Source: Crotophaga sulcirostris
Taxonomy: Eukaryota; Chordata; Aves; Cuculiformes; Crotophagidae
Direction: 5' to 3'
Length of the DNA: 64,000 nt
Assembly (NCBI GenBank): GCA_013397455.1
Contig: VYZB01000239.1
Coordinates: 868,283 to 932,282 of the forward strand
Part shown: positions 28,201-42,352 of the stretch, piece after piece
Position numbering within the stretch: position 1 is the first letter of the stretch
How the letters are laid out: every line of letters begins with the position of its first letter
Notes under the pieces: generated by a model
Seen by the model: only the letters and a program-made list of their open reading frames with translations
Databases searched by the model: none
Told to the model about the DNA's origin: nothing
Program-made: the position numbers and the translations under genes

Positions 28201-29491
28201 GGAAAGCAATTTACTCTCTTCAAAAGATCATCCTGCTTAGTTTGGACTATGATTACAAACGGGTCATTGAAACTGCAGCAAATTCAATGGTATCAGTAAC
28301 TTGCTTTCATACACAGGCTGCTTTATTTGCCAGCTCTGAGATGAGAGAAGGACATTTGCTATGAAGGAGTGGAAATCTAGCAGCTCAGCAGACATAATAA
28401 ATGGTCACACACTACGGGCAGCTGTTTGTACATCCCAGAGACACCGCAGTTAGTGCTGTGCTGAAGGATTAGTGCTTTCCCAGGAAGCCAAGTATGTCAT
28501 TGCCTTTCTCCACATACTAAAGAGCCTCATGTCTGCTACAGGGAGAACCCTGAGGGAAATGTGATCATCTGACAACTGTGTTACACCTTCTAGGAGCTAC
28601 CAGCTGCAGGAAAACTTTTGCTTAAGGAAAAGTTCTTCCTGGTGCTCTTCAGGCCTGACAGTTTCCATGATGTACTTTTAAATGTTTCACATAAAAATGC
28701 TGCAAATGCCTTCATGACACAAAATTACATACTTAAAATAAATAAAAAAAATAAACAAAAATCACCCAGACTTGCCTTCCGATGGATCCAAAACAAGCAA
28801 ATTCCTTGGCAGTGCTAGTTCGTGCTGTCACAGCTATGCCAGCAGACTGTCTCCATCAGTGTGACACCTCAGTTTGCCAGCAGCCGTTCCCATTTGTCTC
28901 TCACCAGGAAACAAACCGGTTGCCACATTTTCTGAAACAGGTAGAATGTGAACTCTGAATGTTTTACCCTCTACGGCTGCAATTTAAGAAAAAGATTTAA
29001 GGAAGCTCCTTGAATAGATTAAGCTGCATTTGCGCAAAGGGAAATGCTCAATCACTCTATTAAATGCCCAAAGCCTTCCTTAGATACGCCCTTATAAAGG
29101 TAGTTATGAATCCACATTATATCTCTGTATACTCAGTCTGGACTTCATTTTCACCACAGCCCCTTGCTCCCTCCCACACACCATAATGGATCAGTAGGAA
29201 ACACAGACAGTTAGTAGACACTTGCATATTTTTCCCACTCAGCTAAAGGCGTGAAAAGCCAGAGGAATAATAATTTGAGAATGAGAGAAGGGAAGAAAAT
29301 GACCTTTAATTCTTTTCTTACTGTACTTGTGTCTAAGTACTAAAACCAGTTCCATAACCTGAAATATCCTTTGAGGAGGAAGGGATGAGGAAAAAAAAAA
29401 GGAATAAGAAAAAAGAAAAAGAAACAGGGTTGAGCGGTATGAAGATGAGTTCTGGCTCCCTCTAACCAGAAATGGGGCCATAATGATGAGA
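16246..29491. other. Long single-copy stretch, no CR1
   Basis: About 13 kb without a recognised transposon, the longest repeat-free run in the window. No coding gene can be supported. A purine-rich tract (GAAGAGAAGGAGGGAGAGAGG type) lies at 21294-21332. The part around 23380-23600 combines GATA-like sites (CTTATCTG near 23430-23437, AGATAA at 23442-23447) with adjacent E-boxes CAGCTG (23514-23519) and CACCTG (23521-23526), a pattern seen in enhancers but not proof of one. Absence of young repeats can mark constrained DNA. Confidence 0.5.
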
Positions 29492-29798
29492 ACTGGGGAG
29501 GGGCTCTTGATCAGGAAATGCAGGGATAGGATGAGGGGAACAGTTTTAAGCCGAAAGAGGGGAGATTGAGATGAGATCTTTGGAAGAAATGTTTTCCTGT
29601 GAGGGTGGGGAGACACTGGCCCAGGTTGCCCAGAGAAGTGGTGGCTGCCCCATCCCTGGAGGTGTTCAAGGCCCGGTTGGATGGGGCTTTGAGCCCCCTG
29701 ATCCACTGGGAGGTGTCCCTGCCCATGGCAGGGGGTTGGAACTGGATGGGCTTTGAAGTCCCTTCCAACCCAAACGATTCTATGATGATTCTGTGATT
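29492..29798 (+). mobile_element. CR1 LINE, 5'-truncated 3' segment
   Basis: Plus-strand CR1 of the same class as 10483-10938, beginning at CTGGGGAGGGGCTCTTGATC and ending in CGATTCTATGATGATTCTGTGATT. It retains the segment missing from the 14.0 kb copy. It is inserted just after a purine-rich tract with an A-run at 29391-29424. Confidence 0.95.
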
Positions 29799-31175
29799 GG
29801 GCAGAGCAATGTTTTTTGCATTACAGCTCCATTTTACACTTTGCTATTAAATAACAACAAATTAATTCTCCTAGATTATTAGCAGTAGACACTTTCGAGA
29901 TTTTCCTGCTCCTGAAATGCCTTTCTTTGCGTTTTGCCATGTACCCTCTTCCACAGTAGGTTTCTCTTCTCCTTTCCCTCCCCACACTTAGAACTTGTAG
30001 GCCCTTTACCTATTTAAAGGAGGAGGCCTCTTGCCGCTCTTACAGGCACTGCTTGCTACCTGAATATTTAAATAGCCCTGCTCCTTTTAGGAGCTATAAG
30101 GCACCTACAACAAGGAATAAAGGATCCAAGACCCTGATATTTAGATCTAAAAAGTTGTTGATAGCCACATCCACACTCAGCACAATGTCACTGGATTTGA
30201 AAGACACACACATGCAATACATCCGGTCCTCTGGGTTTAAACTGCAGGGCTGATCTAACGATACATAATAAGCAAAGACATTTGAGAAAGTTCAGCATCT
30301 TTCAGGGTAAGGATTTTTAAATCTGAACCTTTGTTGCCAAAATAGTTAAATGAATAATGAAACCTCCCTGTAGTGAAAACACCTGAACTTCATTCAGAGA
30401 AAATGTCTCAAAGAACTGCCCTGGTGCCCAACAAAATGTCCCTGTCAAAAACACTTGCTCCTTCCCAGGTATTTCTTCTAGAAATTCCCTGCCTATAGGA
30501 TTACACAGAGTGGAACAGGATAGATTTACACTTTAAGCAGGTTTTAATTTTGTAGGCTTGAAAATCATGCTTTTTTTTTAGCATAAATGTGGCAGCAGTT
30601 TAAAGACCAAAATTGAATTTAAAAAAAATTAATTTCAAGCCAGTAACTCTTCAGATAACCAAAATATATTCGTGCTCACTCTGAAGAGCAGCAAGATTTC
30701 TTTGAGCAGTTAATTCTTTCTTCTCTATAATAGCAACTGTCAATTTATGCTGCATGTGTTAAGACTGTCTCTGTATCAGATTGGATGCTTAGGTTTCGAG
30801 TGTTTTGGAAAAATGACAAAACTCACAACTCATACCTAAGGAGAAAATTAAAGACTTTGCAATTTAGAAGGGACCAAGTTAAACCCTCAAGTCATTCCCT
30901 ACAATCATTACATTGACCTAATAGAACAGTAGAATTCTAACATATCTATCTTAGGCAGAAATACTAATTCTTATTTTTAATAATCATCATAGGAAAGATT
31001 AACTGCAGGTTGCAAAAATTACTGAAAAAGAGCACAACTTGTAAAATATTTTGATTTTGTAACTCTTCAGGAATTACAGTGCACATGTAGACATTGTTTT
31101 AAAACACCACCAGCAAAAAGACATTTACAATAGAGTAGCATTTTAATTAATTTTTTCAGACCCTAAAGAGGTTAC

Positions 31176-31351
31176 CTAATACAGGACATTTAATCTGGGT
31201 GGTTTTGCTAGGTGGGTCATCTTCTAAGTAAGAAGGTAGTTGTAGAATTACCAAAGCCGGTGAATACATTCCTCTATCAATCTCTGGTTTCTTTAAAGTT
31301 TCAGACGTGATTTCCAAGCTACTGTTTACTTTAGTATTTTCGTCAGCCAAT
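31176..31351 (-). CDS. Possible internal exon of unknown gene
   Basis: This minus-strand segment is bounded by a good acceptor (pyrimidine-rich TTGTTTTCCTTCTGTAG ending at 31352) and a plausible donor (TTAG followed by GTAACC starting at 31175). Between them one frame is open for 58 complete codons, entering with one base and leaving with one base of a split codon. The translation is balanced in composition and hydrophilic at the start (begins LADENTKVNSSLEI), with SPALVILQLPSYLEDDPP in the middle and a stop soon after the donor. I do not recognise the protein, and I found no neighbouring exon in a compatible phase. It could be a real exon, a pseudogene remnant or chance. Confidence 0.2.
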
Positions 31352-34300
31352 CTACAGAAGGAAAACAATTGGGTAGACTAGTTCTAAACAGACTGCCAAT
31401 AAAAAATTTAAGCTCCGCTATCTACAAGCAGAGTTTAAACAGAATATTTAATTAAATCAAAATGTCAGAGTAAAAGACCATCAATGTAACAAGCTCTGAT
31501 GCACTGCACTTTACTTAAGATCTTGCAGAACTTCCTTCTTCCTGAATTTGAGAAACTGTAATTCAAATGTTGAATCCTTTGTGCAATGGCTTGATGCTCA
31601 ATGGCCTATGGAGCATAGAAAAAGCTGCTCCAAATAGATGGCTCTTCAGCAGAAATCTTAGGCAGAGGAAATGGGTTTATTCAAGAAAAGAGCCACATTG
31701 AGGCAGGGGGACCCTTGAGTTTCACTATATGTGGAGCTTGGCAGAATGTCTGGGAAGAACGCTTTCTTCTTATTATCAGTATTTTCTTTAAAACTTGGCA
31801 TTTTAAGCCCTGTGTCTGAGGTTTGACTACACGGGAAACTTCCCATCAGTCACAACTACATTCTGCCAATTCTGCAATGCTATTCTGGTCTGACTCCCAG
31901 TACAAACATAGCACACCAAAGGAATATTTTTTTTCCCCAGGGTAATTAATTCCACTCTGAATTAATCACTTTTACTCTGGAATACTGTTTCTGGATGGAA
32001 AGGTACATAGGGTAACAATTTTGCTACATCAGCAGGTCTTCAAGAGTTAAAAACATTGTTCCCAAGGAACTTCCACATTCGTACACTGTCAGTGCCAGCT
32101 ATGTGAAAGTCAACAGTCGATAAAGCAACTTCGATAAAGCACACTGGGGGAAAGAATGCCTCAGGTATGGCTGCAAGACTGAGAGGCAGGATGTGAGAGG
32201 TACAAATCTCTCCTTTCTCTAAACCACTCCATGGTGTTCGAGCCCAGTTGAAAAATAGAAAGAAAAGTGCAGGGCTTTACAACACACTCAACAACAATGC
32301 TTCGTCTGCCAAGTCTATTCCTCTTCCTTCCACAGAGTTCTTGTGGTTTGGGAATGGCTTTTTAGCCAGCTCTCTCTGTCTGAGGCCTCAAATTCACATT
32401 TCTGAAGCATCATATAAGCTGAAAGTTTGTACTGCTGTTCCCCATCCCTCAGCAAACACAGGAGCATTCCTGCCTCCATATTTATGCCACTTCAGCAAGT
32501 ACTTAGAGAATGAAAACATCAACTCTTCCATACAAGCACAGAAATTCAGAAAACAAAGTCTAATTTTGAAAACACAAACATACAAAGGAAAGCAAGCGAC
32601 TCAGCAATCCTGAAGCCTCGCACTAATTGGAACCAGCCCTTCCCATGCTATTTATCAACGGCGGATCCTATTTCCTACTGCACCACCTGCAGTCAGCTAA
32701 ACTCAGCTTCAAGTTTCTCAAATCTCATAGTCCAAAAATGACCACCTTGCCCAGACACTTTCCTGGAGTTCATTAACAGCCTTTCCCAGGGTGTGAAACA
32801 TGGCTTTTACTTTGGCTTAAAGAAGAACTGGGGGAGAACAGGAAACAAAGACATTGCAATAGTTGTCACACTCAAAATCCCCCCGGGGGCTTGGAGGGAG
32901 GCTCTGCAGATGGCAAAACAGCCCCTTCTGCCAAACACAAACACCACTCAAGGACCCTGTTTTACCCAGTCAACGAAGACACTATGAGAGAGCAGAGCCT
33001 CACAAGGGCAAGGGCTGGCAGAAGGCAGCCCTGGTGAGTAAGAGGACGATCAGTTTTGCATCTTTTTAATACATTTTTCTCTTAGCAATGCAAAAAAAAC
33101 CACTGCGTTTTAAAGTGTTTGGTTTTCATAGTCTGGATGGAAGCAGAGGAGTAAATGCAAATCCCGCGACATCCCGGCTTCTATACTGGCTATTCCCATT
33201 GTTATGCAGAATGGGTTATTCTCAAAATGTATTTTATAAGGAATATCAGTAAGACTCAGCAGACAACACATCTCAGAATTCCAAGGATTTGTCAAAATGC
33301 TCTCCTCTTCTCCATCCCAGTGGAGGGAAAGCAGGGGGGGAAACCTTTAACCATCTAGAACATAGCAACTGATCCTTCTTTATAGGGCTTTTTACAATGC
33401 AAGCAGAAGTATTTGTTAAAATATTGAGTATGAAAGATCAGGATCAGAACAATTCTTTGCAAAATTAAAGAAAATTTGCAATTAAATTTGATCATCTGAT
33501 TATTCAAAGTTTATTTTGAACCACATTTTTCCTTAGAGAGAAGATTTAATCCAACAGGAGGCATATACCCCATGGATAAGGGAAACCCCTAAGAAAGCAG
33601 TAATGTAGATCTGCTTGGATCTCAGATCCTCTTGGTCTTCAGTAGTCCTCTAAGGGACAAATTAAGTTCTGGTTCCATGATCACTTCTGTCCAGGACCTA
33701 CTGAGACTGGAAAAGGAAAATTAAAAAGAAAAAGAAGTCATTGCTGCTATTGCCTATTTTCATTATGGTTCTTAATAAGGAAACCAAACAGTTCAATTTT
33801 TTCCATACTTCTGTTGAGTACAGTTATATACACTCAGAAACACCGCTCTCTTCTCTGTCAAATTAAAGTTTGTGGATGACATACAAAATGCTTGTGAAGT
33901 TCTTGTTGTGAGGAATACCAGGGTGCACACTGTCCCTTTTTCAAGTGACCAGCCCAACACAACAGTCAGCCTTTATTGAGATGTTAATATTGATGTCACT
34001 GTTGGGACATGGACAACTTACCTGTTTGCAATTTTTACTTACATGGATTTGATTTAATAAAGTGCTTCATAAGCAATATGAAGATAAAGCTTTGAAACTC
34101 CTTGTACAATGGCTAACTACTAGTAGTGCTATTCTCTGGCAGAGATGACACTGAAAACTCCCCGAGTTTAGGCTATGCTTCAAGAAACTCAGCAGTCCTG
34201 TGAATTTTTAATTCCCATCTTTCACATTTTCTGAATTTAATTCATTAAAGCATGCTACTGTGAGAATTCCCAGCACTGAGAGAGCTGTGACAAGTAACTC

Positions 34301-36931
34301 TAACAGATGAAATTTGGCCCCAGTAAGCAGGACATGGGGACAGTCTGAAGAAAGGTCTGCCACTTTACCCAGGGGAAACTGTGACCCTTCCATCAATCCA
34401 GAACAGGCTTCCCCCTCAAGTGCCATCCTGCCAGGCCTTCGTCCATCAGGGTAGTTCATGCGTCAGCTGTAGCAATTTGCTGGTAATTTGTTTCTTAAAT
34501 ATTTCATACTTTGAGAAAAATCACATATATGAAATTAATATTTCCTCACGTTTCGCACCTTGCTTTCTGCTGGTTTTACATACTGATTCTGTTTTCTAGC
34601 TCCGCTGGCACAGCTCAGTGCCTGGGCTTCCCTGGGCAGAAGGCAGCACAGGAGAGCAGCCCAGGCTTCCATGGTGCAGCCACCCTGCAGTGGTCTCACC
34701 TACCCAAGGACAAGTTCATGTAAACGCTGGAATGCAAAGAAGAGGTTTTCATTTTGTAGATCAGCCTGCATGTAGCAATTCGCTTATCTGAGTTTATGAG
34801 CAAGGTTAAGCAAGCATAATATACATAAAATGCTGCTTTTATGTGAACTGTATGGGAACTTAATCCTAGAGTGCCCTAAACCCTTCTGTTAACTCCCCTT
34901 GTGCATTTAATACTGCTTTGGAGAAATACTATTTATTTTAAAAGGCTTTTCCAACAACCACGTTAGGTGTGTGTAGTTTGAGACAGCTTCAAACTGTAAC
35001 TACAACTATCTTTCTAAGATTAGTAAGACTTTAGACACTGCTAAGAGACTGGATAACATCACCATTCTTCTCATTACTAATTTACTTAAGATTTCTATAA
35101 GAGTTACTATTCTTACGCTTTGTGTGCAGAGTGCGGTATAACACTCTTGCTGTTACAAAGAACAACTGTATTGGTAAGAAGGCAGCTGGCACTAAAACTT
35201 CTCATATTCACTTCCAACCCAAAGCCCCAGTCCTTGCAGGCACCTCCAACGTTACAAGAGCAGCATAATTGACATTAACAAGCTCATACACATGTGCACA
35301 ATTAATATCCAAGTATATGTTAGCTGCAGGCAGGATACAGTGAGGTCTAGACAACATTTAACTTCCAATGAGCAGAAGGTTTGATACTCTTCACCTCACT
35401 GATGTAAATCAGCTTGTGAGGCACTTGATTTTTAGCTCACTTCAATCAATAGAATTCTTTCCAGTAATTTCATTGGGCCCTGTATCAATAATGTAACAGC
35501 TCACCAGTACTAAAGTAATTTAATCTAGAAATTGTTTCCCCAAAACTACATAATGATTTAAGGTACAATCAGTTAGAATTTTTTTGAAACCGGATAAATA
35601 ATAGCTCAAAGGCAGACATCTCTAAAACTAGCTGTTATGCCTCACTGGGGCTGTCACGAAACCCAGAAAGCTTGTTCTCTTTCCTGTATTGCACCATACA
35701 GTAGCTTTCAAAATAATCTATATTTGTTTGCTTGGTCTTTTTCTATAAGAAAAATAACAAATTATTATAATGCGCATTGAATACATTATCAAACTGGATG
35801 TCTCTTGCTCTTCAAGTGAGAAGTAAAGATCGAGTTCTGTCTAGTCACAGGCGTAAACTCCATCAAGTACTAATGAATTACTTCCAGCAATAAGATACTA
35901 AGGCCAAGCAAAATGTCCAAGGTCACTACACTCCAGATGGCACACTAATATATTTACAGGACTGATGCCTCCTGGCATTTTCAATTTCTTATGTTGGGTT
36001 GGTTTTGGAACCAATCAAATTGAGGAGCTGGCAGCTGCAATTTGCCCACAATATTAAATTCAAAGAATTATAACTTTTAAACCGTGATTTGACTGTATTG
36101 ATGTGAAGCCACTATTCCCAGCTCTCGATTCTCACTGAATGATGACTGCAGCATATCATAAAGTCAATCGGGACAAAACAGACTGGTCGTCTGTAGAGAT
36201 TTCTTTTTTCATGTTCACAGTCATTGATTTAAGCTTTAGCTAACAGAGTCAACAATCAGGAAGATAAAAAAAGGACCCTACATGAAATAACTGCTTCTGA
36301 TATAAGTGCCTGAAATATTCCACATTCCTCCACACTAGCAGAATTTTAAATGGCAAGGGGTTTCATATGGGCAATTATGCTTAAGCAATGTGTACACACA
36401 CACAATTATACACACTGATATTCCTACCTACAGGTCTGGAATATGTAAACACAAACTTACAACTGTATTCCAAAACGTTTGCACTTATGCACAAGTGAAT
36501 GCACTCTTTCCTAACTGCTGTACCAGAATCCTAAGTATCGTTTGCCAATAAATCCAAAAATTTCCTAGAAGACGGTCAGTTCAGAGATCACTGTGCCCAG
36601 CTTTGCATCTGTGCAACCGAAGCCTATCTCCAGTAACAGCATGTTCTGGGAAGGGACAGGAGCTTATCCGAGTAGCCTGCCAGGTTGAAGATGATTTGTG
36701 CAGCACAAAGAGCTCAGAACTACTCTAGGGTATCCTATCCTATAGGATGCTATCATGAGCTAGCAGGAAGGAAAACACCAGAAGCCCAGCTGATTACCCA
36801 ACACAAAAAGCAAACATTTCCAGTTCTCTAAAAATAAACAATGCCCAGAATTGGGTGCTGGAAATGCATCCCCAATCTTCGTTACTCAAGCTGAGCAGTG
36901 TAGCCTGATTTTTTACCCATATACACAAAAT

Positions 36932-36957
36932 TGTGTGTGTGTGTGTACATATATATA
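36932..36957. repeat. TG/TA compound microsatellite
   Basis: An alternating TG run of about 15 bases is followed by ACATATATATA. It is a simple slippage repeat, likely length-variable between individuals. Confidence 0.85.
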
Positions 36958-38999
36958 ATTAAATATAGGTTCCTATCAAATTTTAAGTTCGAAAAACACT
37001 GTTCTCAGCTTATTCCTCTGCTTTCTTAGGCACTGACTCCTGCAGGTTGCTCATCTTTAAGCATCTAGTTCTTGGGGTCTTAAACTGTTGATATAGGCAG
37101 CAAGTACAGGAAGGCAGCAATAGCCCGCCAGGCACCACAACTTCAAACGTAAAAGATGCAGAGCAAGAACTTTGCTCTCTGTGCTGTCACAGCCTTTCCA
37201 ACAGTCTCCACTGTTGATCTCTAGTGAGAAGTCCCGTGCTTTGGGAAATTCATTTAATACAGTCTTCTTCCTATCTATGCTTCCAGTGACGTTACTATAG
37301 GTACCCATTTTTTACCATATTTGGCTGTTGTCCATGTCACTGTGGGTCTTACCTCTCTGCCTTACGCTTCTGACCTCCATCAATCCCAGTTTAAAGTTTT
37401 TATTACTGCAGTAGCAAATCTGCGACCAAAGGTAGGGTACCCTTTAGATTTTTTATCCTGATGAAACACTGAACCGTTGCAGTATGATACTGATGATCTA
37501 AATATCCCAACCTTCATAAATAAGTTATCAAGTGTTCTATTTATACTTCCAGGTATGCATACACCAATACCTATCGTTAAACCCAGAAATTACTTTTAAG
37601 GTTTTCATCACATTAAATGTACGGTAGCTCCTGAGCAGCTTCAGAAGAACTAAAAAAAACCCAAATCTTTAAAAATACATGTGCTCAAAGTACTGATTAA
37701 ATCAGGATACATGACATATCCGGATGGAGCTAATGCAAAGAAAATGGAGGCATCAAGGATTTTCTTTTGGAAAAGGCTGCCGAGATTTGGATGAGGGGCT
37801 GTACTGAGCAACCAGCAATTAGGCTGTTTACACTAGATACCTTCAGACAATAAGTGTGTATACTCTGAGGAGAAAAATAACAGTAATTTTTCAATAGGGC
37901 TTCCTAGTATTGGACAGAAAACAAAGCACACAATGATTTTTTTCAATTATTTAACTGAGAAATAATTCTCATCCCTACAGATATTAAGCCTTCATTAGTG
38001 ATATCTCTCCAACCTCTTGCCTTCCAAGCAGGAAAAGGAAAGCAAAGATCAGAGCGATGTGCTGAAAAAGACCACTCAAAATGCTATTGAATAATATATG
38101 ACTTCTCTTGTCAGAGATCTCTCTAACGTTAACTCAAGAGAAGCAGACATGGTACACATACGTGTTTACCTCAGGAGGTGACCCACATAGTAGGTTGAGC
38201 ACCCAGGGAAGGTGAGTGCCCACTGTGGTGTTGGCGGGATGCCAGGTAGGATGTGGCCAAGGTGGCTCCCATCAGCATCCCTTCCGTGTGCTTACAGTCC
38301 CGGTCACAGCAAGGCCTCCCCAAGCCATAAACTCTGGACCTGCAGGCACTTCAAGTGCTTGAGGTACTTGCATGTTATTTTTTGCCCTGTGGTGAGAGCA
38401 ACAGGCACATCAAAGCAGGTAACATCTCTCTTTCAGAGTGGAGTTATAAAGCAAACAATTCGGAAATGGTTATGCTCTCAGAGATTAAAAAATCCTGGCT
38501 GACAAATTAATTCCTCAAAGTGATAAAGTGACATGTTTTCACAATTTCTTTGCTGTGAGGATCAGGAGGCACAAGCCTAACAAGGCTCAAGCATCGGCAG
38601 CACTTGTATCAGACTGTGATCTGTCTTGGCCCATTTGTATAAATGGCTCTTATGGAAATATTCTGGTTTGAAATGCAGAAAGTCGACAGTCAGTTGTCTC
38701 CCACTGGCAACTGCAGTACCCTTAACTCCTCAATTCAATTTGAAAGTGGAATATAATCCACAACTATTCCGAAGAGAAGGCATTGATTATATTTGTAATG
38801 CCTCTAATAGAGCACTCATTTAAGAATTCAAATGCTTTCTTCAATTTTCTTCTGAATATTGCACTTCATTTTTCCCTGTATCAAAAATAAAAATCTCTAT
38901 AGCTGAAGGGTGGGTGGACATAGGCGTTTTACTGAGATCTGAGGTCTCTGTGTAAAACACAGGGTTGTATCGGGATTACCATAACAATGCACGTTGGAT

Positions 39000-39110
39000 G
39001 CTTCCTTCCAGTACTGAAAGGGGCTCCAGGAAAGCTGGGGAGGGGCTCTTTATCCAGGATTGCAAAAACAGGATGAGGGGGAACGATTTGAAGCCTAAAC
39101 CATTCTATGA
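39000..39110 (+). mobile_element. CR1 LINE fragment, internally deleted
   Basis: It starts at GCTTCCTTCCAGTACTGAAAG and keeps the GGGGAGGGGCTCTT box, then jumps from GATTTGAAGCCTAAA straight to CCATTCTATGA. About 200 bp normally found between them are lost. It shares the unusual TTATCCAGGATTGCAAA with the CR1 at 41998-42352, where other copies have TGATCAGGGAGTGCAGG. That links the two copies by descent. Confidence 0.9.
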
Positions 39111-39406
39111 TCTCCAAAATGCCCATATTCATGTACTTTCTTTTTTTTGCTTACATATATGACTACACATACATATATATGTATAAATAACTTTCAGTAT
39201 TATGTTATCATCTAATAAAAACCTCCTGAAGGCTTAAAAGTTCAAAATAACTCTCTTCATTGCCCATGGCAAAACATTTGTCGTGCATATCTGAATGTTG
39301 AAAGTTTCACTATCAGTGTGTGAATTTCCTCATTTAGATTTTCTTCTCTTTTTTTTTTTTTGAAAAAAACCCTAAATCAACAATGTAGAACACTTTGAAA
39401 CAACCT
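39000..39406 (+). repeat. Left arm of inverted duplication (IR-L)
   Basis: A CR1 3' end (39000-39110) is followed by about 296 bp of non-CR1 sequence (39111-39406). The whole is repeated in reverse complement at 41041-42290 once the 656-bp CR1 insertion there is removed. By eye the arms differ by about 8 of 115 positions near 39235-39350 and about 4 of 80 near 39108-39187, so identity is roughly 93-95%. Both arms contain an oligo-T/oligo-A junction and the segment AATCAACAATGTAGAACAC. This arm has the unoccupied version of the CR1 insertion site (GTATAAATAACTTTC). Confidence 0.85.
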
Positions 39407-39409
39407 GTC

Positions 39410-39485
39410 TCTGCCCACCACAGGGGGTTGGAACTGGATGGGCTTTAAGGTCCCTTTCAACCCAAACAATTCTATCATTCTATGA
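39410..39485 (+). mobile_element. CR1 LINE 3' end fragment
   Basis: About 76 bp of CR1 3' terminus (CCACAGGGGGTTGGAACTGG, then TTCTATCATTCTATGA). It abuts the inner edge of the left inverted-repeat arm and has no counterpart beside the right arm. Confidence 0.9.
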
Positions 39486-41040
39486 TCAATGCATGGAACA
39501 GATTTCATTATATCCAGATATGAAAAGCTGAGGAATAACAACAGCCAAGGAGTGGAAAGACATTCCAACAGGGAAATATTCTGGACCAATGTGATTAATG
39601 ATCGTACACCTCTGTTCAGACCTGTGTATAATCCACAAGTTTCTATTGGTAAGGTTTAGATCTCCAAACCAACTTTGCTAGATCTATCAAAAGCCTTTGA
39701 AAGAAGAAAGGTCTATCAGTTTACACTTCTCACCACAGTATCCGCATATTCTCATCTAGAAAATTTCAAAGCCACATTTTATATTTGCAGGGCAAGTGTC
39801 CACATGCAGAAGTAGCATGGTTCAGAGTAAACGACAAAGGTCAGGAAAAACGCTAATTAATATATATTAAAAAAAATTAAAGATGGACAAATTGCAGAAC
39901 CTTTGACTGAAACAGAGAAAATGGTATCAAAGAAGTGTTCATTTGCATTTTCCTATAAATTATTCACTCATTGCTTCATACTCAGGCCAAGGCTCGTTTG
40001 CCATGGTAATGCTATAGGAGTCTTCTGTCCACCCTAGTCCAGTGTAAGAAAACAACTGAGAGGAAACCTGGAAAATTGGGGGTTGCAAGGCCAATATGCA
40101 AGTCTTCAGCTCCTTCTCAGCATATTTCCCATCTTTCCCAGCAGCTGGCAATGATAGGTTCGCTCACAAGTGTCACCTGTGATACATTCCTTTCACTGTG
40201 CAAATTAAGGAGAATTTAAATGTGTGTGCTTAATTATAAGAAACTCGATCTGCTAATTCTCCATCTCTCACTGCTCCCACAAGGGTCTGAACTCTATCCT
40301 AAACCCTGGTTGCATTGAATGCAGGTGAAATTCAACAAATATTGTAGCGTAAAGTAGAACCAGGCCTACAGATAGATTCCAGAGTGAGACCTGTCAAAAT
40401 CTCATCCAGTGATGCTATGTATGGAGATACAAAAGCTCCCAGGATGTCCACACTGTGCTAATAGAAATTACCTCTGCCATTTAAGATACTCCTGCCTGAT
40501 AGGAATTTCCATTCCAGGTACCGCCTTTGTAATAGTTACCAGTATCTCCAGATCATACCCTCCATATTATAAGAATCAGCAAGGAAGCCTTTAGGCTTTG
40601 ACAGTTGTTCTTGTTTTTCAGTTCTTGCTTTGTTTCTGGATCGATGGACAGATAGCTGTAAACAGATTGTTTGCAATGCTGTCTTAACACAATTACAGTC
40701 CACAGCACTGATTGACTGTCTGTGGGATTGGCTATTGCGTAAAGGCAGGTCCCTGAAAGCAAAATCTGAATCATAGTTTGCGATGTTTGGATGGTAATGC
40801 AGAAAGCCAATCACTCCCAGCTATGCCTTGAGAATACAAAATGAGCTATTGCATCACTTTTTAAAGATACTGTGCATTGTTATATCTACTATTTATATTT
40901 TAAGCTGTATCATGCACTTAAGGTTCAAGTTATGTTACATTTTGTCCTATTACCTTAAAGCGAGTGAGCCAGAAAAAAGTTAACTGTTAATATGACGTGA
41001 TATTTCACAATACACTAGCAACACTGTAAAACAAAATAAA
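39486..41040. other. Spacer between inverted-repeat arms
   Basis: About 1.55 kb of single-copy DNA, which with the CR1 fragment at 39410-39485 forms the loop of the inverted duplication. Overlapping open frames of about 85-92 codons on the minus strand at 40536-40814 are not recognisable and have no consistent exon structure. Confidence 0.55.
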
Positions 41041-41262
41041 GTTTGTTACAAAGTGTTCTACATTGTTGATTATGGGGTTTTTTTTTTTCAAAAAAAAGGA
41101 GAAGAAAATCTAAAGGAGGAAATTCACACACTGATAGTGAAACTTTCAGCACTCGGGTATGAAAGACAAATGTTTTGCCATGGGTAATGAAGAGAGTTAT
41201 TTTGAACTTTTAAGCCTTCAGGAGGTTTTTATTGGATGATAACATAATACTAAAAGTTATTT

Positions 41263-41920
<658 letters not shown>

Positions 41921-41997
41921 TTATACATATATAGGTATGTGTAGTCATACATGTAAGCAAAAAAAAAGAAAGTATATGAATATGGGCATTTTGGAGA

Positions 41998-42352
41998 TCA
42001 TGGAATGGTTTGGGTCGGAAGGGATCTTAACACCTCCCACTGGATCAGGGGGCTCAAGGCCCATCCAACCTGGTCTTCAACACCTCCAGGGATGGGGCAG
42101 CCACCACTTCTTTGGGCAACCTGGGCCAGGGCCTCCCCACCCTCACAGGAAAACATTTCTTCCTAAAGTCTCATCTCAATCTCCCCTCTTTCAGCTTAAA
42201 ACCATTCCCCCTCATCCAATCTTTGCAATCCTGGATAAAGAACCCCTTCCCAGCTTTTCTGGAGCACCTTTCAGTACTGGGAGGCTCCTATGAGGTCTCC
42301 CCAGAGCCTTCTTTTCTCCAGGCTGAACAACCCCAACTCTCTCAGCCTGTCC
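41998..42352 (-). mobile_element. CR1 LINE 3' segment with short deletion
   Basis: Minus-strand CR1 of the 10.5/47.3 kb class and part of the right inverted-repeat arm. Next to the 3' end it reads GGAAGGGATCTTAACACCTC and lacks about 40 bp present in the 47.3 kb copy (AAGCCCATCCAGTTCC to GGGCAGGG). It shares TTTGCAATCCTGGATAAAG with the left-arm copy (in reverse complement). It ends at CTCTCAGCCTGTCC. Confidence 0.93.

Larger units (their letters stand above)
29799..38999. other. Single-copy non-coding DNA with one candidate exon
   Basis: About 9 kb without a recognised transposon. One possible minus-strand exon at 31176-31351 is listed separately. A short TG/TA microsatellite lies at 36932-36957. 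An 11-bp direct repeat (TCGATAAAGCA) occurs at 32117-32127 and 32131-32141. Nothing else can be supported. Confidence 0.5.

Noticed and set aside
40536..40814. Minus-strand frames with a TTTACAG acceptor and the protein-like piece LSIDPETKQELKNK
   Set aside because: The open frame leads quickly to a hydrophobic run and a stop, the donor choices are out of phase with it, and no partner exon was found.
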